From Prorocentrum cordatum (Eukaryota > Sar > Dinophyceae > Prorocentrales > Prorocentraceae): a stretch of DNA of 64,000 bases. Every line of letters begins with the position of its first letter. Positions within the stretch are counted from its first letter, which is position 1. The translations under genes were made by a program, and so were the position numbers. This document shows, piece by piece, positions 9,189 through 21,469 of the stretch. The DNA is taken from contig CAUYUJ010018569.1 in the NCBI GenBank assembly GCA_963575745.1, positions 60,001 to 124,000 on the forward strand, given 5' to 3'. The notes under the pieces are model-generated. The model was not told where the DNA came from. It saw nothing but the letters and a program-made list of their open reading frames with translations, and searched no databases.

Positions 9189-10276
9189 GTGGTTCTTATG
9201 CTCTTGATTGGTGCTGCAATGCGGCGAGGGCATCGGATAAGGAATCGTTGGATAAGGAATCCAAGGTCTCGAAGCCAATGGACCTCCAATTGTGGATCGG
9301 CCATGGGCATCGCCACCGCCCTCATCGGATAAGGAATCCTCCAGGGTCTGATGCCTCCTGGGCGCATTCCTTAAACAACGCCCGCACCGTAAATGTGAGT
9401 GCGTCTCGTGCGACAACCCGAGCACGGACGGAGGGGGGAGGAGAGGGGCGGAGAACGGCGGAAGAGTTCGGAGGAATGGGAGGGAATAGGGATGATTCCA
9501 AAAGGGGTGCGGAGGGAGGGGAAGAGTGCGGAGGAGGAGGGGGAGGAGGAGGAGGAGGAGGAGGGCGGAGGTGGAGGGAGGGAGGAGTGCGGGGGAGGTA
9601 AAGGGAGTCGGAGTGAGGGGGCGGCCCCGCGGCCCCGCGCCCCGACGTGGAGCGGGCGGAGGCTGGCACCGCTGGATAGAATTGGACAGAACTGATAGAA
9701 CTGGTCATAGAACTGGTCATAGAACTGGTCCATTAAGAATAGGGTCCGGCCTAGAACTGGTCGGCCCAATTAATGAAAATTTGAGAATATCAATGGCTCT
9801 TCTTCTAAATGCGACCAGTTCTAGGCCGGGCCCTATTTCTAACGGGCCAGTTCTATGGCCAGTGCTAGACCAGTTCTACCCAGTTTACCAGTTCCGCGCC
9901 GTCGGAGGCGACGGCGGGGGGGGAAGCGCGCCAGGCCCCACTCCTCAAAGTCGGCGCCCATCGCGGTCCGCAACGCGGACCGCGAAGGGCGCCGACTTTG
10001 AGGAGTCCCACGGTTGTCCCACGTGGCTGTCCCGTGGGTAGTCCCACTGTTGTCCCAAGGGCTGCCCCGTGGGTTGTCCCGTGGTGGTCCCGCGGGTTGT
10101 CCCATGGGTTGTCCTGCGGTGGTGCTGCGGGTGTCCCGTGGTTCCGCATACGCGCACATCGTCACCTAATTGCGTGTCGTGCTGGACGCATAAGCACGCA
10201 CCAACACACACCTAAATGCACGCACACATGTGAGCACGATAACACCATGAAACCACCAAACCCATCTAACCCGGAC
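9189..10276. repeat. Q2: 1.09-kb repeat unit, copy 2
   Basis: Tandem copy of Q1 in the same order, with small indels. It ends CCATCTAACCCGGAC, as Q1 does, but is followed by P2 instead of another Q. Confidence 0.85.
9941..10005. repeat. 31-bp-stem hairpin in Q2
   Basis: Arms 9,941-9,971 and 9,975-10,005 with an AAC loop. The single mismatch is at a different position from the mismatch in the Q1 copy. Confidence 0.9.
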
Positions 10277-10539
10277 GGTGCCCGGACAAAATGTGTCCAC
10301 ACTCAGGGCGGCAAGACACTGCGACGTGATAGCAACCGCAACAGCATGATGCACTTGCCTCGCACCCCTCCCCCCGAAACCCAAAGTTGAAGTGTCCACA
10401 TTTTGTCCCTGGCGCGCGGCCTGCCGCCTAACCCCGCCAATTTTCAGTTGGGGGAAAGGGGGGTATACATATTCGTTCGACGTGATTAAACGACGAGTTG
10501 TCTTGGCACGACAAGTGTGGACACATTTGTCCGCACACC
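10277..10539. mobile_element. P2: second copy of the inverted-repeat element
   Basis: Arms at 10,283-10,302 and 10,515-10,533. Relative to P1, both arms carry the matching substitution (AAAATGTGTCC with GGACACATTT here, AAAAAGTGTCC with GGACACTTTTT in P1), so pairing is maintained. The interior is close to P1. Confidence 0.75.
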
Positions 10540-10689
10540 GGAGCACTGAACCGACAGGCACCCACGGGTCGATACCAGTGCATTCGCGTGCATGAAGCCC
10601 TGCGCTGGAGCTTGCACGTTGGTGCGCACGAGGTTTCTCTGTCTCCGACTTCTCCTCTTCCTTTCCTGGTTGACTTGTTGACCTCCTAT

Positions 10690-10804
10690 TCTCTCACCGT
10701 CGCCGTCATCGTCGTTGTCGTGGTCCTGGTCCTGGTCGTCGTCGTCATCGTCGTGGTGGTCGTCGTCGTGGTCGTGGTCGTCGTCGTCGTCGTGGTTGTC
10801 GTCC
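10690..10804. repeat. (GTC/GTG)n microsatellite
   Basis: Imperfect GTCGTCGTGGTC array. Open frames over it are repeat artefacts. Confidence 0.9.
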
Positions 10805-12214
10805 TCTCCCCTCCATCCTTCTCATCCCTCCTTCCTCTTCGCTCTTCCTTTGCCCTCCTCCGTCCTCCCTCCCATTCCGTGTCCTGCCCCTCCATCCCCC
10901 GCCCTCTCCTTTTCCTCCTCCTGCTTTCTCTGGCCCTCTTCATCCCGATCAGGGCGCGGGCTGAACGGTGTATTGGCGATTCCGTGAACCGGTTTCATGT
11001 TGATTCCGTTTTGCAGCGGAGGCGGAACGAAGTCAGAACGAGGGAAAGGGATATTAAAACGACAGCGGGAAACATTGCTTAGCGCGAGCCCTGCTGCCGA
11101 TCCTGTTGACTCTGTCCCTCCTTTGTAGACCAGGGCGCGGATCGCCGATGCCTGTGCCAAAGCACGCGTGCAGACACGCCCGCTGCATCGGCACGTGCCA
11201 AATCAGGAAGGGAGTTCCTGCTCAGAGCTCGTTCGAGCGAGCCACTGGAGCGCTTGATCGCGCGATTGCTTGCTCGCCAGGGCGTTCGTCCTGACGCGTG
11301 CCCTGGAACTGCGACCGATGCTGACATTGTGGGCGCCTCTTGCAATCATACACCAGGGCGTTCAGCGAGGAGTGGCTGTGCTTGCTGGTTCCATTCGCAT
11401 GCTCGCGTACAGTCCAGCCTTGCGACAAGAAAGCACATCTCGGATCTCTTTGAGAATCGCAGCGGGCTGGTATCTTTGATATGAGGGCAGGCATGCAAGG
11501 CACATCTACGATATTCGGCAAGGAATGGTAGGATGCCTTCTCAGGTGGCTGTCCTTGCCAGGAATATCGCCACGCGTTCTTTCTACCCCGCGTGTGGCAG
11601 GGCAGCCGCGGTGACATCCAGTCTTATACATCGAAATGCGCTGAAGGCGGGCTGCCTGCACGATTGTTTTTATCATTGCCATTATTTGTGTGTGTCATTC
11701 GTTCGGCACAGCGCACAGGATATTAGAACGTTTCAGAAAGCACGACAGGACACGGAACGTGCTATAGGAAGTCTGATCGAAGGCCACGGCCCCAAGCCTT
11801 ACACATGCTCACGCGTGAATGTACAGAGATGAGTGTGTCTACCAGGCGCAATGGAAGCCACATTCAGCTTGCGGTTGATTTTCGCTTGTAGTGTCACCAA
11901 AGTGATTGAGGTAGTTGTCGGACGACATGTGCATGTGCATGTGAGTGGCGGCGATGTGCTTGGGCCACTGCATGAGAATGACTATATTGTTGTGGCGTTC
12001 GGAAATGGCAGGGGTTTACACGAATTCTGGTCAGATCATCCGTAGGATCAAGGACAGGAGCGATGCTGGCACCGCAGCCACATTGTGTTCGGATTCGCAT
12101 CCCTCGAGTTCCCCTGCCTGCCTGATTTTCACACGGCACCTTCTCTGTCCCATCCCGGCTCCCACGGTCCATCATAACCCACGGTTATGCTTAACAGTGG
12201 AATAGAGATTTAAA
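10805..12214. other. About 1.4 kb with no supported gene
   Basis: Complex, moderate-GC DNA. Several 60-130-codon frames are open on both strands, but none has biased third positions or a recognisable motif. Confidence 0.45.
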
Positions 12215-14615
12215 CCGTGGAATAAACATAGCGTAAACGTGACATAGGCACTGCGTAAGTACACCACGTAAATACTTTACACAACTATACTTACGCAAAT
12301 CCACTACGTGACTACACTGCGTAATACATTACGTGCATACACTACGTAAGCACACCACGTAAACACTACGTCAATACACGACGTCAGTGCAATACGTAAA
12401 CACACTACGCCAATACACTACGTCAAAACACTACGCCAATACACTACGTCAATACACTACGTCAATACACGATTCCACTGCACTACGTCAATACACTACG
12501 TAGAATATGTCACACCAGCAGGAAGCTCGAACGTGAACCAGACACTACGCAAGTAGACTACGTAGGTTCTGTTACACAAGCACGGAGCTCCAACGTGAAC
12601 GAGAAAGTTCGTAAATACACTGCGTAGATTAGGTTACACCAGTGAGCAGCTCAAACATGACAAAGGCACTACGTGAATACACTACGTCAATACACTACGC
12701 AAGCACGCTACGTGAACACTACGCGAAAGCACTACGCGAACTCTACGCCAACACACAACGTGAAACCCTACGCATACACTTCGTATAGCATGTCACATTC
12801 AGGCGCACGCACGACTAGCGTCACCACAGACATCTCCAGCATTGCCACTTCCCATCGCCCGATCGAGGTGTTGGGCAGCGTCCCCAGGCCTCGCAGTTGC
12901 GAAACCCTTCCGAAGTTCGCGGGTCAACCACGGAAACGCAGAACGCGAAAACATTACGCGACAACATTACGCGGGAAGCTGATTTCACGCGAAAAACGTT
13001 ACGTTACATCCGCTTGCGACGCGGAAGACACCGCGCGAAATACACTAACGCAAATACGCGAATCTTTCACGCAAGCTCTGCACGCCGAATGGCGACGCTG
13101 ATGCCACACGCGAAAACACTACGAAAATACACCACGCAGGAGCACTACGCCAACGCACTACGCCAACACATTGCACCAACACACTATGCAAACGGACTAC
13201 GTAGAATACATTACGTAGAGTTCGCCACGCAAGTGCATTACGCGAATCCACTACGTGAATATGCTACGCAAATACACTACGCCAATACACCCTACGTGAA
13301 TAAAATACGCAAATGCACTACGCAAATACACTTCGCACGAACGCTACGCAAATTCAATACGCGGCGCGTTCCCTGCCACGTCCGAGTGCGTCGCGGCACA
13401 GCATTGGGGGGGGGCGCGACGCAGCCCCCGGCACAGCAGCGTCACCGCGGATATCTTCAGCAATGCCATTGTTCATCGCCCGATCGAGGTGCTTGGCAGC
13501 GTCCCCAGGCATCGCAGCTCCGAATCCCTTCCCGAGTTTGCTGGTCGACCGGAAAGGAACGACGCGAAAACACTACGCGACAGCAGTGCGCGGAAAGCTA
13601 ACGCACTCCGCGAAATACATTAAACAAATATTCCACGCAAGCATTGCACGACAAACGGCCACGCAAACACAAGACGCGAAAACAGTACGCAAATACGCCA
13701 CGCAGGAGCACTACGCCAACGCACTGCTCCAACACACTGCGTCAGCACGCTACGCAAAGGCACGACGTAGAACACATTACGTGGAACACTCTACGAAAAT
13801 ATACACTACGCAAATACACGGTGCAGACAATCTACGCAAATACACTACGTAACTACACTACGCAACTACGCCACGTGAATACTCTACGTAGATACACCAC
13901 GCCAATCCACTATGCAAATACACTACGTGGCGCGTACCCTTTCACGTCCGAGTGCGGCGCAGCACAGTGCAGAGGGGCGCGACGCAGCCCCCGGCACAGC
14001 AGCGTCACCACGGACATCTCCAGCACCGCCACTGCCCATCGTTGCGCGGAAAGCTCACTCCACGCGGCGCAAGGCACTCCGCGAGATGCATTACGCAAAT
14101 CTCCCGCGCAAGCATTGCACAAACGGCAACGCTAATACACCACGCAGGAGTTCCACGCCAACACACTACACCAATACAACACACTGGCCCAACACAGTAC
14201 GCGAAAGCACGCAAACGCATTACATGAACTACGATACGCAAATCCATTACGCGAATACACTACGCAAATACGCTACGTAAGTACACTACGTAAATACACT
14301 ACCCGATCGAAGTGCTCGGCAGCTTCCCTAGACCTCGCAGCTCCGAATCCCTTCCCGAGTTTGCGGGTAGACCACGGAAACGCGTGGCGCGAGAACACTA
14401 CGCGACAACACTATGCGGAAAGCTAGCTCCGCACGGCGCCAGGCACTCCGCGAAATACATTACGCAAATATTCCACGCAAGCATTGCACGCCAAACGGCG
14501 ACGCAAACAACAGACGCGAAAACAATACGCAAATACACCACGCAGGAGCACCACGCCAACACACTACTCCAACGCACTGCGCTACCACACTACGCAAACG
14601 CACGACGTAGATTCT
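12215..14615. repeat. 13-bp satellite array, block 1, with a higher-order module
   Basis: The basic unit is about 13 bp, CTACGCAAATACA and variants (CTACGTAAATACA, CTACGCCAATACA). A non-satellite module (TTCCCTGCCACGTCCGAGTG ... CATCGCCCGATCGAGGTGCT ... CCCTTCCCGAGTTTGCGGGT) interrupts it at about 12,785-12,935, 13,362-13,556, 13,926-14,050 and 14,307-14,385, always in the same orientation. Longer frames here are passengers of the repeat. Confidence 0.9.
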
Positions 14616-14619
14616 CCTT

Positions 14620-16080
14620 TCTGAAAGACTAATAGATTCTACCCCCCCCCCCCGGACTTATCGGGACCCCCGCGCGTGCTGTAAATTACATATGATTCTG
14701 ACCACATGTCCATCCTAAATATGAATTCATACTATCCCAGCCAAGCCGGGTTCCCCCCCCCTGCGGTTCCCTTGTAAAAAAACACTATGCGGTGACATTT
14801 GTTGTTCTAACATAACACTTTTTCACGAATCCTTTGCAAAAAATGGGACGAAGTGCACACGCGCGCGTCGTCGCGCGCGCATGCCGAAATCCTTCAAAAA
14901 CCTTCGGTGCCGGAAGGATTTCGCAATCGAGCTTCCAAAAAACATACAAAAACACATGGTTTCGCAACACTGATTTGCTAAAAAAAATTCCGCGCGAGGT
15001 CTTGCGAAATCTTAAGAAATCCATAGGTTTTCCCAGATTTTCACAAAATGCTACCAAACGGGCTTCGCGCGCGCGCATGTCGAAATCTGTCGAACGCCCT
15101 TGCGCGCGTGCCGTCGCGAGAATCCTCTGCAAAAAATGGGACGAAGTGCAGACGCGCGCGTCGTTGCGGGCGTATGCCGAAATCCTTCAAAAACTCCGGT
15201 TTCGGAAGGATTTCAAAATCGTGCGTCCAAAAAACCTACAAGAACCCAAGGTTTCGCAACACGGATTTTCAACAAAAGCGTGCGCGCGCGCTCTTGCGTC
15301 GTCGTCGTCGTCGTCCTCCCTCCTCCCTCGTCGTCGTCGTCGTCGTCGTCGCGTCGTCGTCTTCTGTCTTTCCTCGTCGTCGTTGTCGTCGTCTTGGCGT
15401 CGTCGTCGTTTCCGTCGTCGTTGTCGCCGTGGTCGTCCTTCCTCCCTCGTTGTCTTCGTCGGCGTCTCGTCGTTGTCCCTCCTATTTCGTCGCCGTCGTC
15501 GTCGTCGTCGTCGTCGTGGTCTTCACTCCTCCCTCGTCGTTATCCTCCTCCCTCGTCGTCGTCGTCCGTCGTCGGCGTCTCGTCGTCGTCCTTTCATTTC
15601 GTCGCCGTCGTCGTCGTCTTCGTCGTCGTTGTCATCGTCGTCGTCTTCCCTCCTCCCTCGTCGTTGTCGTCGTCGGCGTCGCCGTCCTTCCTCCTTCTTC
15701 GTCGTTGGCGTCGTCGCCGTCTTCCCTCCTCCATCGTCGTTGTCGTCGTTGTCGCCGTCGTCGTTTTTTCTCCTCCCTCGTCGTCGTCTCCGTTGGCGAC
15801 GTCGTCGTCGTCTTCGTCGTCGTCGTCGGCGTCGTTGTCGTCGTCGTCGGTGTCGTCGTCGTCGTTGTCGCCGTCGAAAACATTGGAGACGTCGTCGGTG
15901 TCGTCGCAGTCGCTGTCGGCGGCGCCGTCGTCGTCAATGTCGCTGTCGTCGTCGGCATCGGTGTCGTGGCCACGTGCCATGTGGTACCTACCGTCACGGT
16001 CTTGTCTGAAGAGGTCTTGCGACCAAGTTGCGGGTGGGAGGGTGGGATGTTTGCACGAGCAGTGGAGAGGACAGCTTCAA
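14620..16080. repeat. Interrupting block: A-rich hairpin repeat plus GTC array
   Basis: This block splits the satellite. From 14,827 to about 15,295 there is a repeat whose copies start at 14,827 and 15,120 (293 bp apart), with a partial copy in between. Each full copy carries a perfect 10-bp stem (GAAATCCTTC / GAAGGATTTC) at 14,886-14,922 and 15,179-15,214. From about 15,293 to 15,960 there is an imperfect GTC/CGTCGT array with CCCTCCTCCCTCG interruptions. Confidence 0.85.
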
Positions 16081-16084
16081 GACG

Positions 16085-18112
16085 GTCAAGATTAGAATAC
16101 ACTACGTAGAATGCACTTCGCAAAATGCACTACTTCGCGAATACGCCACGCAAGTACGCTACGTCTATACACCTTGCGCAAACACACTACGCAAATACAC
16201 TACGTGGCGCGTTCCCTGCCACGTCCGGGTGCGGCGCGGCACAGCGCTGGGGGGGGCGCGACGCAGCCTCCGGCACAGCAGCGTCACCATGGTCAGCTTC
16301 AGAAATGCCACTGCCCATCGCCCGATCGAGGTGCTTGGCAGCGTCCCCTGGCCTCGCAGCTCCGAATCCCTTCCCGAGTTTGTGGGTCGACGAAATACTA
16401 CGCGACAACATTACGCGGAAAGCCCACTCCGCCCGGCACAGGGCATTCCGCGAAATGCACTACGCAAATCTCCCGCGCAAGCATTGCAGGCCAAACGGCG
16501 ACGCTGAGACCATACGCGAAAACACTGCGCAAATACGCCACGCAGGAGCACTACGCCAACACACTACACCACCATGACACGCTGGCCCAACACCTTGCGC
16601 GAAAACACTACGCAAACGCACTGCGTAAACTACGATACGCGCATACAGTACGCAAATACACTACGCAAATACGCTACACGACGTAGATACACTACGCACG
16701 TACACAATGCAAATACACTACGCAAAACACGACGCAAACACACTACGTAAATACACGACGTGACTGCGCTACGTAAACAGACGACGTGAATCCATTACGC
16801 AAATACACGACGCGAATCTATTACGCGTAAATAATACGTTAAATATATCACGTAAATACATTACACACGTACATTGCGCAAACACACTACGTAAATACGA
16901 AACGTAAGCACACGACGTAAGTATACTACGCCAACCCACTACTCCAAAACACGACATACATACGCTACGCCAATACACTACGTGGCGAGTTCCCTGTCAC
17001 GTCCCAGTGCGGCGCGGCACTGCGCAGGGGAGCACGACGCAATCCCGGGCACAGTAGCGTCTCCACGGACGTCTCCAGCATTGCCACTGCCCATCGCCCG
17101 ATCGAGTTGATTGGCAGCGCCCCCAGGACTTCGCAGACGCATCACGTAAATTGAGATACGCGAGTACATTATGCAACCACACTACACACACACGATGTAA
17201 ATACACTACGTAAATGCACGACGCACACGACGTCAATACACTACACAAAAACAGTACGCAAATGCATAACGGAAACACGCTACGTAGAGGCCTCGCAGTT
17301 TTGAATCCTTCCCAGAGTTTGCGGGTCAACCAAGTATTACGCGACAGCATTACGCGGAAAGCTCACTCCACGCGGCGCAAGGCATTCCGCGAGATGCATT
17401 ACGCAAATCTCCCGCGCAAGCATTGCACAAACGGCAACGCTAATACACGAAAGCACGATGCAAATACACCACGCAGGAGTTCCACGCCAACACACTACAC
17501 CAATACAACACACTGGCCCAATACACTACGCGAAAGCACGCAAACGCATTACATAAACTACGATACGCAAATCCACTACGCGAATACACTACGCAAATAC
17601 GCTACGCAAATACACTACGTAAATACACTACCCGATCGAAGTGCTCGGCAGCGTCCCCAGGCCTCGCAGTTCTGAATTCCGTCCCGAGTTTGCGGGTCAA
17701 CCAAGCACTACGCGACAATGTTACGCAGAAAGCTCACTCCACGCGGCGCGAGGCACTCCGCGAAATGCACTACGCAAATCTCCCGCGCAAGCATTGCACG
17801 CCAAACGGCGACACTAATATCATACACGAAAACACGATGCAAATACACCACGCACGAGCTGTAGGCCAACACACTACACCAACACAGCACGCTGACCCAA
17901 CACCTACGCGAAAGCACTACACAAACGCACCATGTAAACTACGATACGCGAATACATTACGCAAACTACGCAACGTAAATACACAGCGTAAATACTCCAC
18001 GTAAGTACACTACGTACATACACTGCGTAAGTACACTACGCAATTGCATTATGCGAATACACTCAGCAAATACTCTACGTGAATACGCTACATAGAAATA
18101 CACTTACGAAAA
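16085..18112. repeat. 13-bp satellite array, block 2
   Basis: Same 13-bp unit as block 1. Full or partial modules lie at about 16,202-16,392, 16,980-17,135, 17,288-17,333 and 17,632-17,702. The block ends exactly where the inverted-repeat element at 18,116 begins. Confidence 0.9.
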
Positions 18113-18115
18113 TTA

Positions 18116-19548
18116 AGAGTGAGGGGGCTGAACCGAACAGTCATTCACTGTTCCTGGGTGCGTGGCTGAAGTGGAATTCCGCGATGCGGATTCTTGTTGT
18201 TTGTTGTTTGTTGTTGTCGTCGTCCCACCCGCGACCCGCCCCGCGACCCACCCGCGACCCACCCGCGACCCACCCGCGACCCACCCACGACCCACCCCGC
18301 GACCCACCCGCTACCCACCCCGCGACCCACCCGCGACCCACCCGCGACCCACCCACGACCCGCCCCGCGACCCGCCCGCGACCCACCCCGCGACCCACCC
18401 GGCGACCCACCCGACCCACCCGCGACCCACCCGCGACCCACCCGCGACCCACCCGCGACCCACCCGCGACCCACCCGCGACCCACCGCGACCCACCAGCG
18501 ACCCACCCGCGACCCACCCCGCGACCCACCTTAAATGTTCGGCGCTTGCGGCGGGCTTTTTTGTATTCGTTCCAGGTGGAGAACTTGCGACCCACCCGCG
18601 ACCCAAACCGTGTTCAGTGTACAAATCGAATTTTCGGCGCTTGCGGCGGGCTGTTCTTGAATCCCTTCCACGTGGAGGCGGAGAGCCGCGACCCACCCGC
18701 AACCCAAATTTCGTTCACTGAACAAGCCAAAACTTCAGCGCTTGCGGCGGGTTTCTTTTTTACATCGGCGACCCACCCGCGACCCACCGGCGACCCACCC
18801 CGAGACCCACCCGCGACCCACCCCGCGACCCACCCGCGACCCACCCGCGACCCACCCGCGACCCACCGCGACCACCCCGCGAGCTACCCGCGACCCACCC
18901 CGCGACCCACCCAAAATGTTCGGCGCTTGCGGCGGGCTTTTTTGCATTGGTTCCAGGTGGAGAGCTTGCGACCCTCCCGCGACCCAAACCGCGTTCAGTG
19001 TACGAAACAAAATGTTCGGCGCCTGCGGCGGGCTGTTTTTGAATTCCTTCCAGGTGGAGATGGAGTGCCCGCGACCCACCCGCGACCCAAATTACGTTCA
19101 CTGAACAAGCCAAAATTTCGGCGCCTGCGGTGGGTTTTTTTCTTTTGCATTCGTTCCAGGTGAAGAACTTGCGGTCCACCCGCGACCCGAACCGCGTTCA
19201 CGAGGGGGACGGAAGGGGACGACGAGAAAGGAGGGAGGAGGAAGGGGAGGAGGAGGAGGCGACGACGACGGAAAGGAGGAGGGGGGGGATCGGGATGGGG
19301 GAGGATGAGGATGAGGAGGAGGAGGAGGAAAAGGAGGAGGAGGAAAAGGAGGAAGAGGAGGGGGAGGTGGAGGAGGAGGAGGCGGACGACGACGACGACG
19401 GCGACGATGAGGACGAGAACGCGGACGAGGAAGAGGAGGAGGAGAAGCAGGAGGAGGAGGAGGAGGAGGGCGCCATCGACAGGGATGGTGAGGGCCACGA
19501 GGTCCGCCGGCTCGACGCCAGCGTCGCCCGCGCACGCCCCCTCACTCT
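18116..19548. mobile_element. Composite element 1 with AGAGTGAGGGGGC inverted termini
   Basis: Left end AGAGTGAGGGGGC at 18,116-18,128 and its reverse complement at 19,536-19,548. The right terminus extends to CGCCCCCTCACTCTTATCCG (19,535-19,554), identical as reverse complement to the left end of element 2. The interior is a CGACCCACC minisatellite (18,222-18,533, again 18,766-18,912), two copies of a roughly 375-bp unit with TTCGGCGC(T/C)TGCGGCGGG boxes, and a GGA/GAC microsatellite (about 19,205-19,480). It sits inside the 13-bp satellite. No coding capacity. Confidence 0.6.
18222..18533 (+). repeat. CGACCCACC minisatellite
   Basis: About 30 imperfect 9-11-bp units of CGACCCACCCG. The array resumes at 18,766-18,912. 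The same array in opposite orientation lies at 20,276-20,512. Confidence 0.95.
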
Positions 19549-20132
19549 TATCCGCAATTGCGGGGTGCCAGTTTATCACGCACAGATACGACGTAAAAGC
19601 ATTACGGAAACACACCATGCCAATACACTACCACATACACTACGTACATACACTATGTATATACACTGCGCAAACACACTACGTGCATATATTTCGCAAA
19701 TACGCAACGTAAATACACCACGCAGAAAGCACGACGTAGTTCCATTCCTAAATACATTACGCAACTAAACTACGCAAATACCCTACGTGGTGCTTTCCCT
19801 GTCATGTCCCAGTGCGGCGCGGCACAGCGCAGGGGAGCACGACTCAGTCCCCGGCACAGTAGCGTCTCCACGGGCGTTTCAAGCATTGCCATTGCCCATC
19901 GCCCGATCGAGGTGCTTGGCAGCGTTCCCAGCACTCGCACATGCATTACGTAAACTACGATACGCGCGTGCGTTACGCAAATACACGACGAATATACAAG
20001 ATGCAAATACACTACGTAGATATACTACGCAAGTACACTACGTAAACACACGACGAGTATACACGACGCAAATACATGACGTCAATACACTACGCAAACA
20101 CACTACGCAAATACCTTCGCACACCGTAGATA
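19549..20132. repeat. 13-bp satellite array, block 3
   Basis: Satellite between the two composite elements, with one module copy at about 19,785-19,942. Confidence 0.85.
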
Positions 20133-20563
20133 CGGATAAGAGTGAGGGGGCGGTGGGGACGTCGGCAGTTTACGAGACTTTGCAGAAACCCGCCGCAGGA
20201 GCCAAAGTTTCACAAATTATACAACGAGCCCGCCGCAGGCGCCGATTTTTTCGCCAGACCAATGTGGGTAAGTCGCGGGTGGGTCGCAAATGGGTCGCGG
20301 GTGGGTCGCGGGTGGGTCGCAGGTGGATTGCTGTTGGGTCGCTTGTGTGTCGCGGGTGGGTCGCGGGGTGGGTCGCGGGATGGGTCGCAGATGGGTCGCA
20401 AGTGGGTCGTGGGTGGGTCGCGGGTGGGTCGTGGGTGTGTCGCGGGTGGGTCGCGGGTGGGTCGCGGGGTGGGTCGCGGGTTGGGTCGCGGGGGGTGGGT
20501 CGCGGGTGGGACGGCGACAACAAACATCAACAACAACAACAACAGCAACAACAACAGAAACAG

Positions 20564-20595
<32 letters not shown>

Positions 20596-20640
20596 GGAAT
20601 AACAACAACACCAACAACAACAATCAGTTCAATATTGTTC

Positions 20641-20748
20641 GCTCTTATCTGCTCGAGTGTCCGTCGACGCGTAGTTCCCAAACCCTCGATACCCGCCTTC
20701 TTCGTCTTCGATCGCACCCCTTTTGGGGGGTATACCTTTCTTCCCTGC
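20641..20748 (-). repeat. Dispersed repeat, inverted partner of 2,567-2,672
   Basis: Reverse complement matches the early copy over about 105 bases, including GATCGAAGACGAAGA and GAGCGAAC. Confidence 0.6.
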
Positions 20749-20924
20749 AGGCCAGGCCCGGGCAAGCGGCAGGGCGGTCGCGGACCGTCGGCCTGGCCAG
20801 CGGCAGCGCTGATCGGCGGCAGCCCGACCCCAAGGGGGACGGCCAGGGGACCGACCACGACAACGACGACGACGACGACGACGAGCGAAAGCGAGAGCGA
20901 GAGATAGAACGACAGCAGGGCCAC

Positions 20925-21432
20925 GAAAAGCACGAAGGAGGCCACGAAGGGCGACACCGGGGACACGAAGGGAATTCGCATGGGGCCACGAAAGGCGCGA
21001 ATCAACGGGGGCCACGAAGGGCAGATAATAGGGCCACGGAAGGCAACGACGGGGCCACTGAGGGCAGCAACGGGGCCACGTAGGACAGTGAGGGGGCCAC
21101 AAAGGGCGACAGCGGGGCCACGAAGGGCATGCACATGGGGCCACGACGGGCGCGAACGAGCAGGGGCCACGAAGGGCATACGTATATTGGGCCGCGGAGG
21201 GCAAGGACGGGGCCACTGAGGGCAGCAACAGGGCCACGAAGGGCAGCGAGGGGGCCACGAAGGGCGACAGCGGGGCCACGAAGTGCATGCATTTGGGGAC
21301 ACGACGGGCGCGGACGAGCGGGGGGCCACGAAGGGCATACATATATGGGACCACGAAGGGCAGCGAGGGGGCCACGAAGGGCTGCAACGGGGCCACGAAG
21401 GGCAGCGAGGGGGCAACGAAGGGCTGCACCTG
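20925..21432. repeat. GGGGCCACGAAGGGC minisatellite
   Basis: About 20-25 imperfect units of GGGGCCACGAAGGGCA(G/A)C(G/A). Frames across it give repeating GPRRA or RGPxxAL peptides, which I regard as artefacts. Confidence 0.9.
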
Positions 21433-21469
21433 ATTCCTAAATAATGTGTGAGGGAGCCATAGGCGCGAG

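Noticed and set aside
12215-18112. CRISPR-like array of short repeats
   Set aside because: The 13-bp units are directly tandem and degenerate with no constant-length unique spacers, in a eukaryotic context.
20925-21432. Repeat-protein gene (GPRRA-type repeats)
   Set aside because: The 20-bp-scale minisatellite is not a multiple of three throughout, and all frames are equally open.
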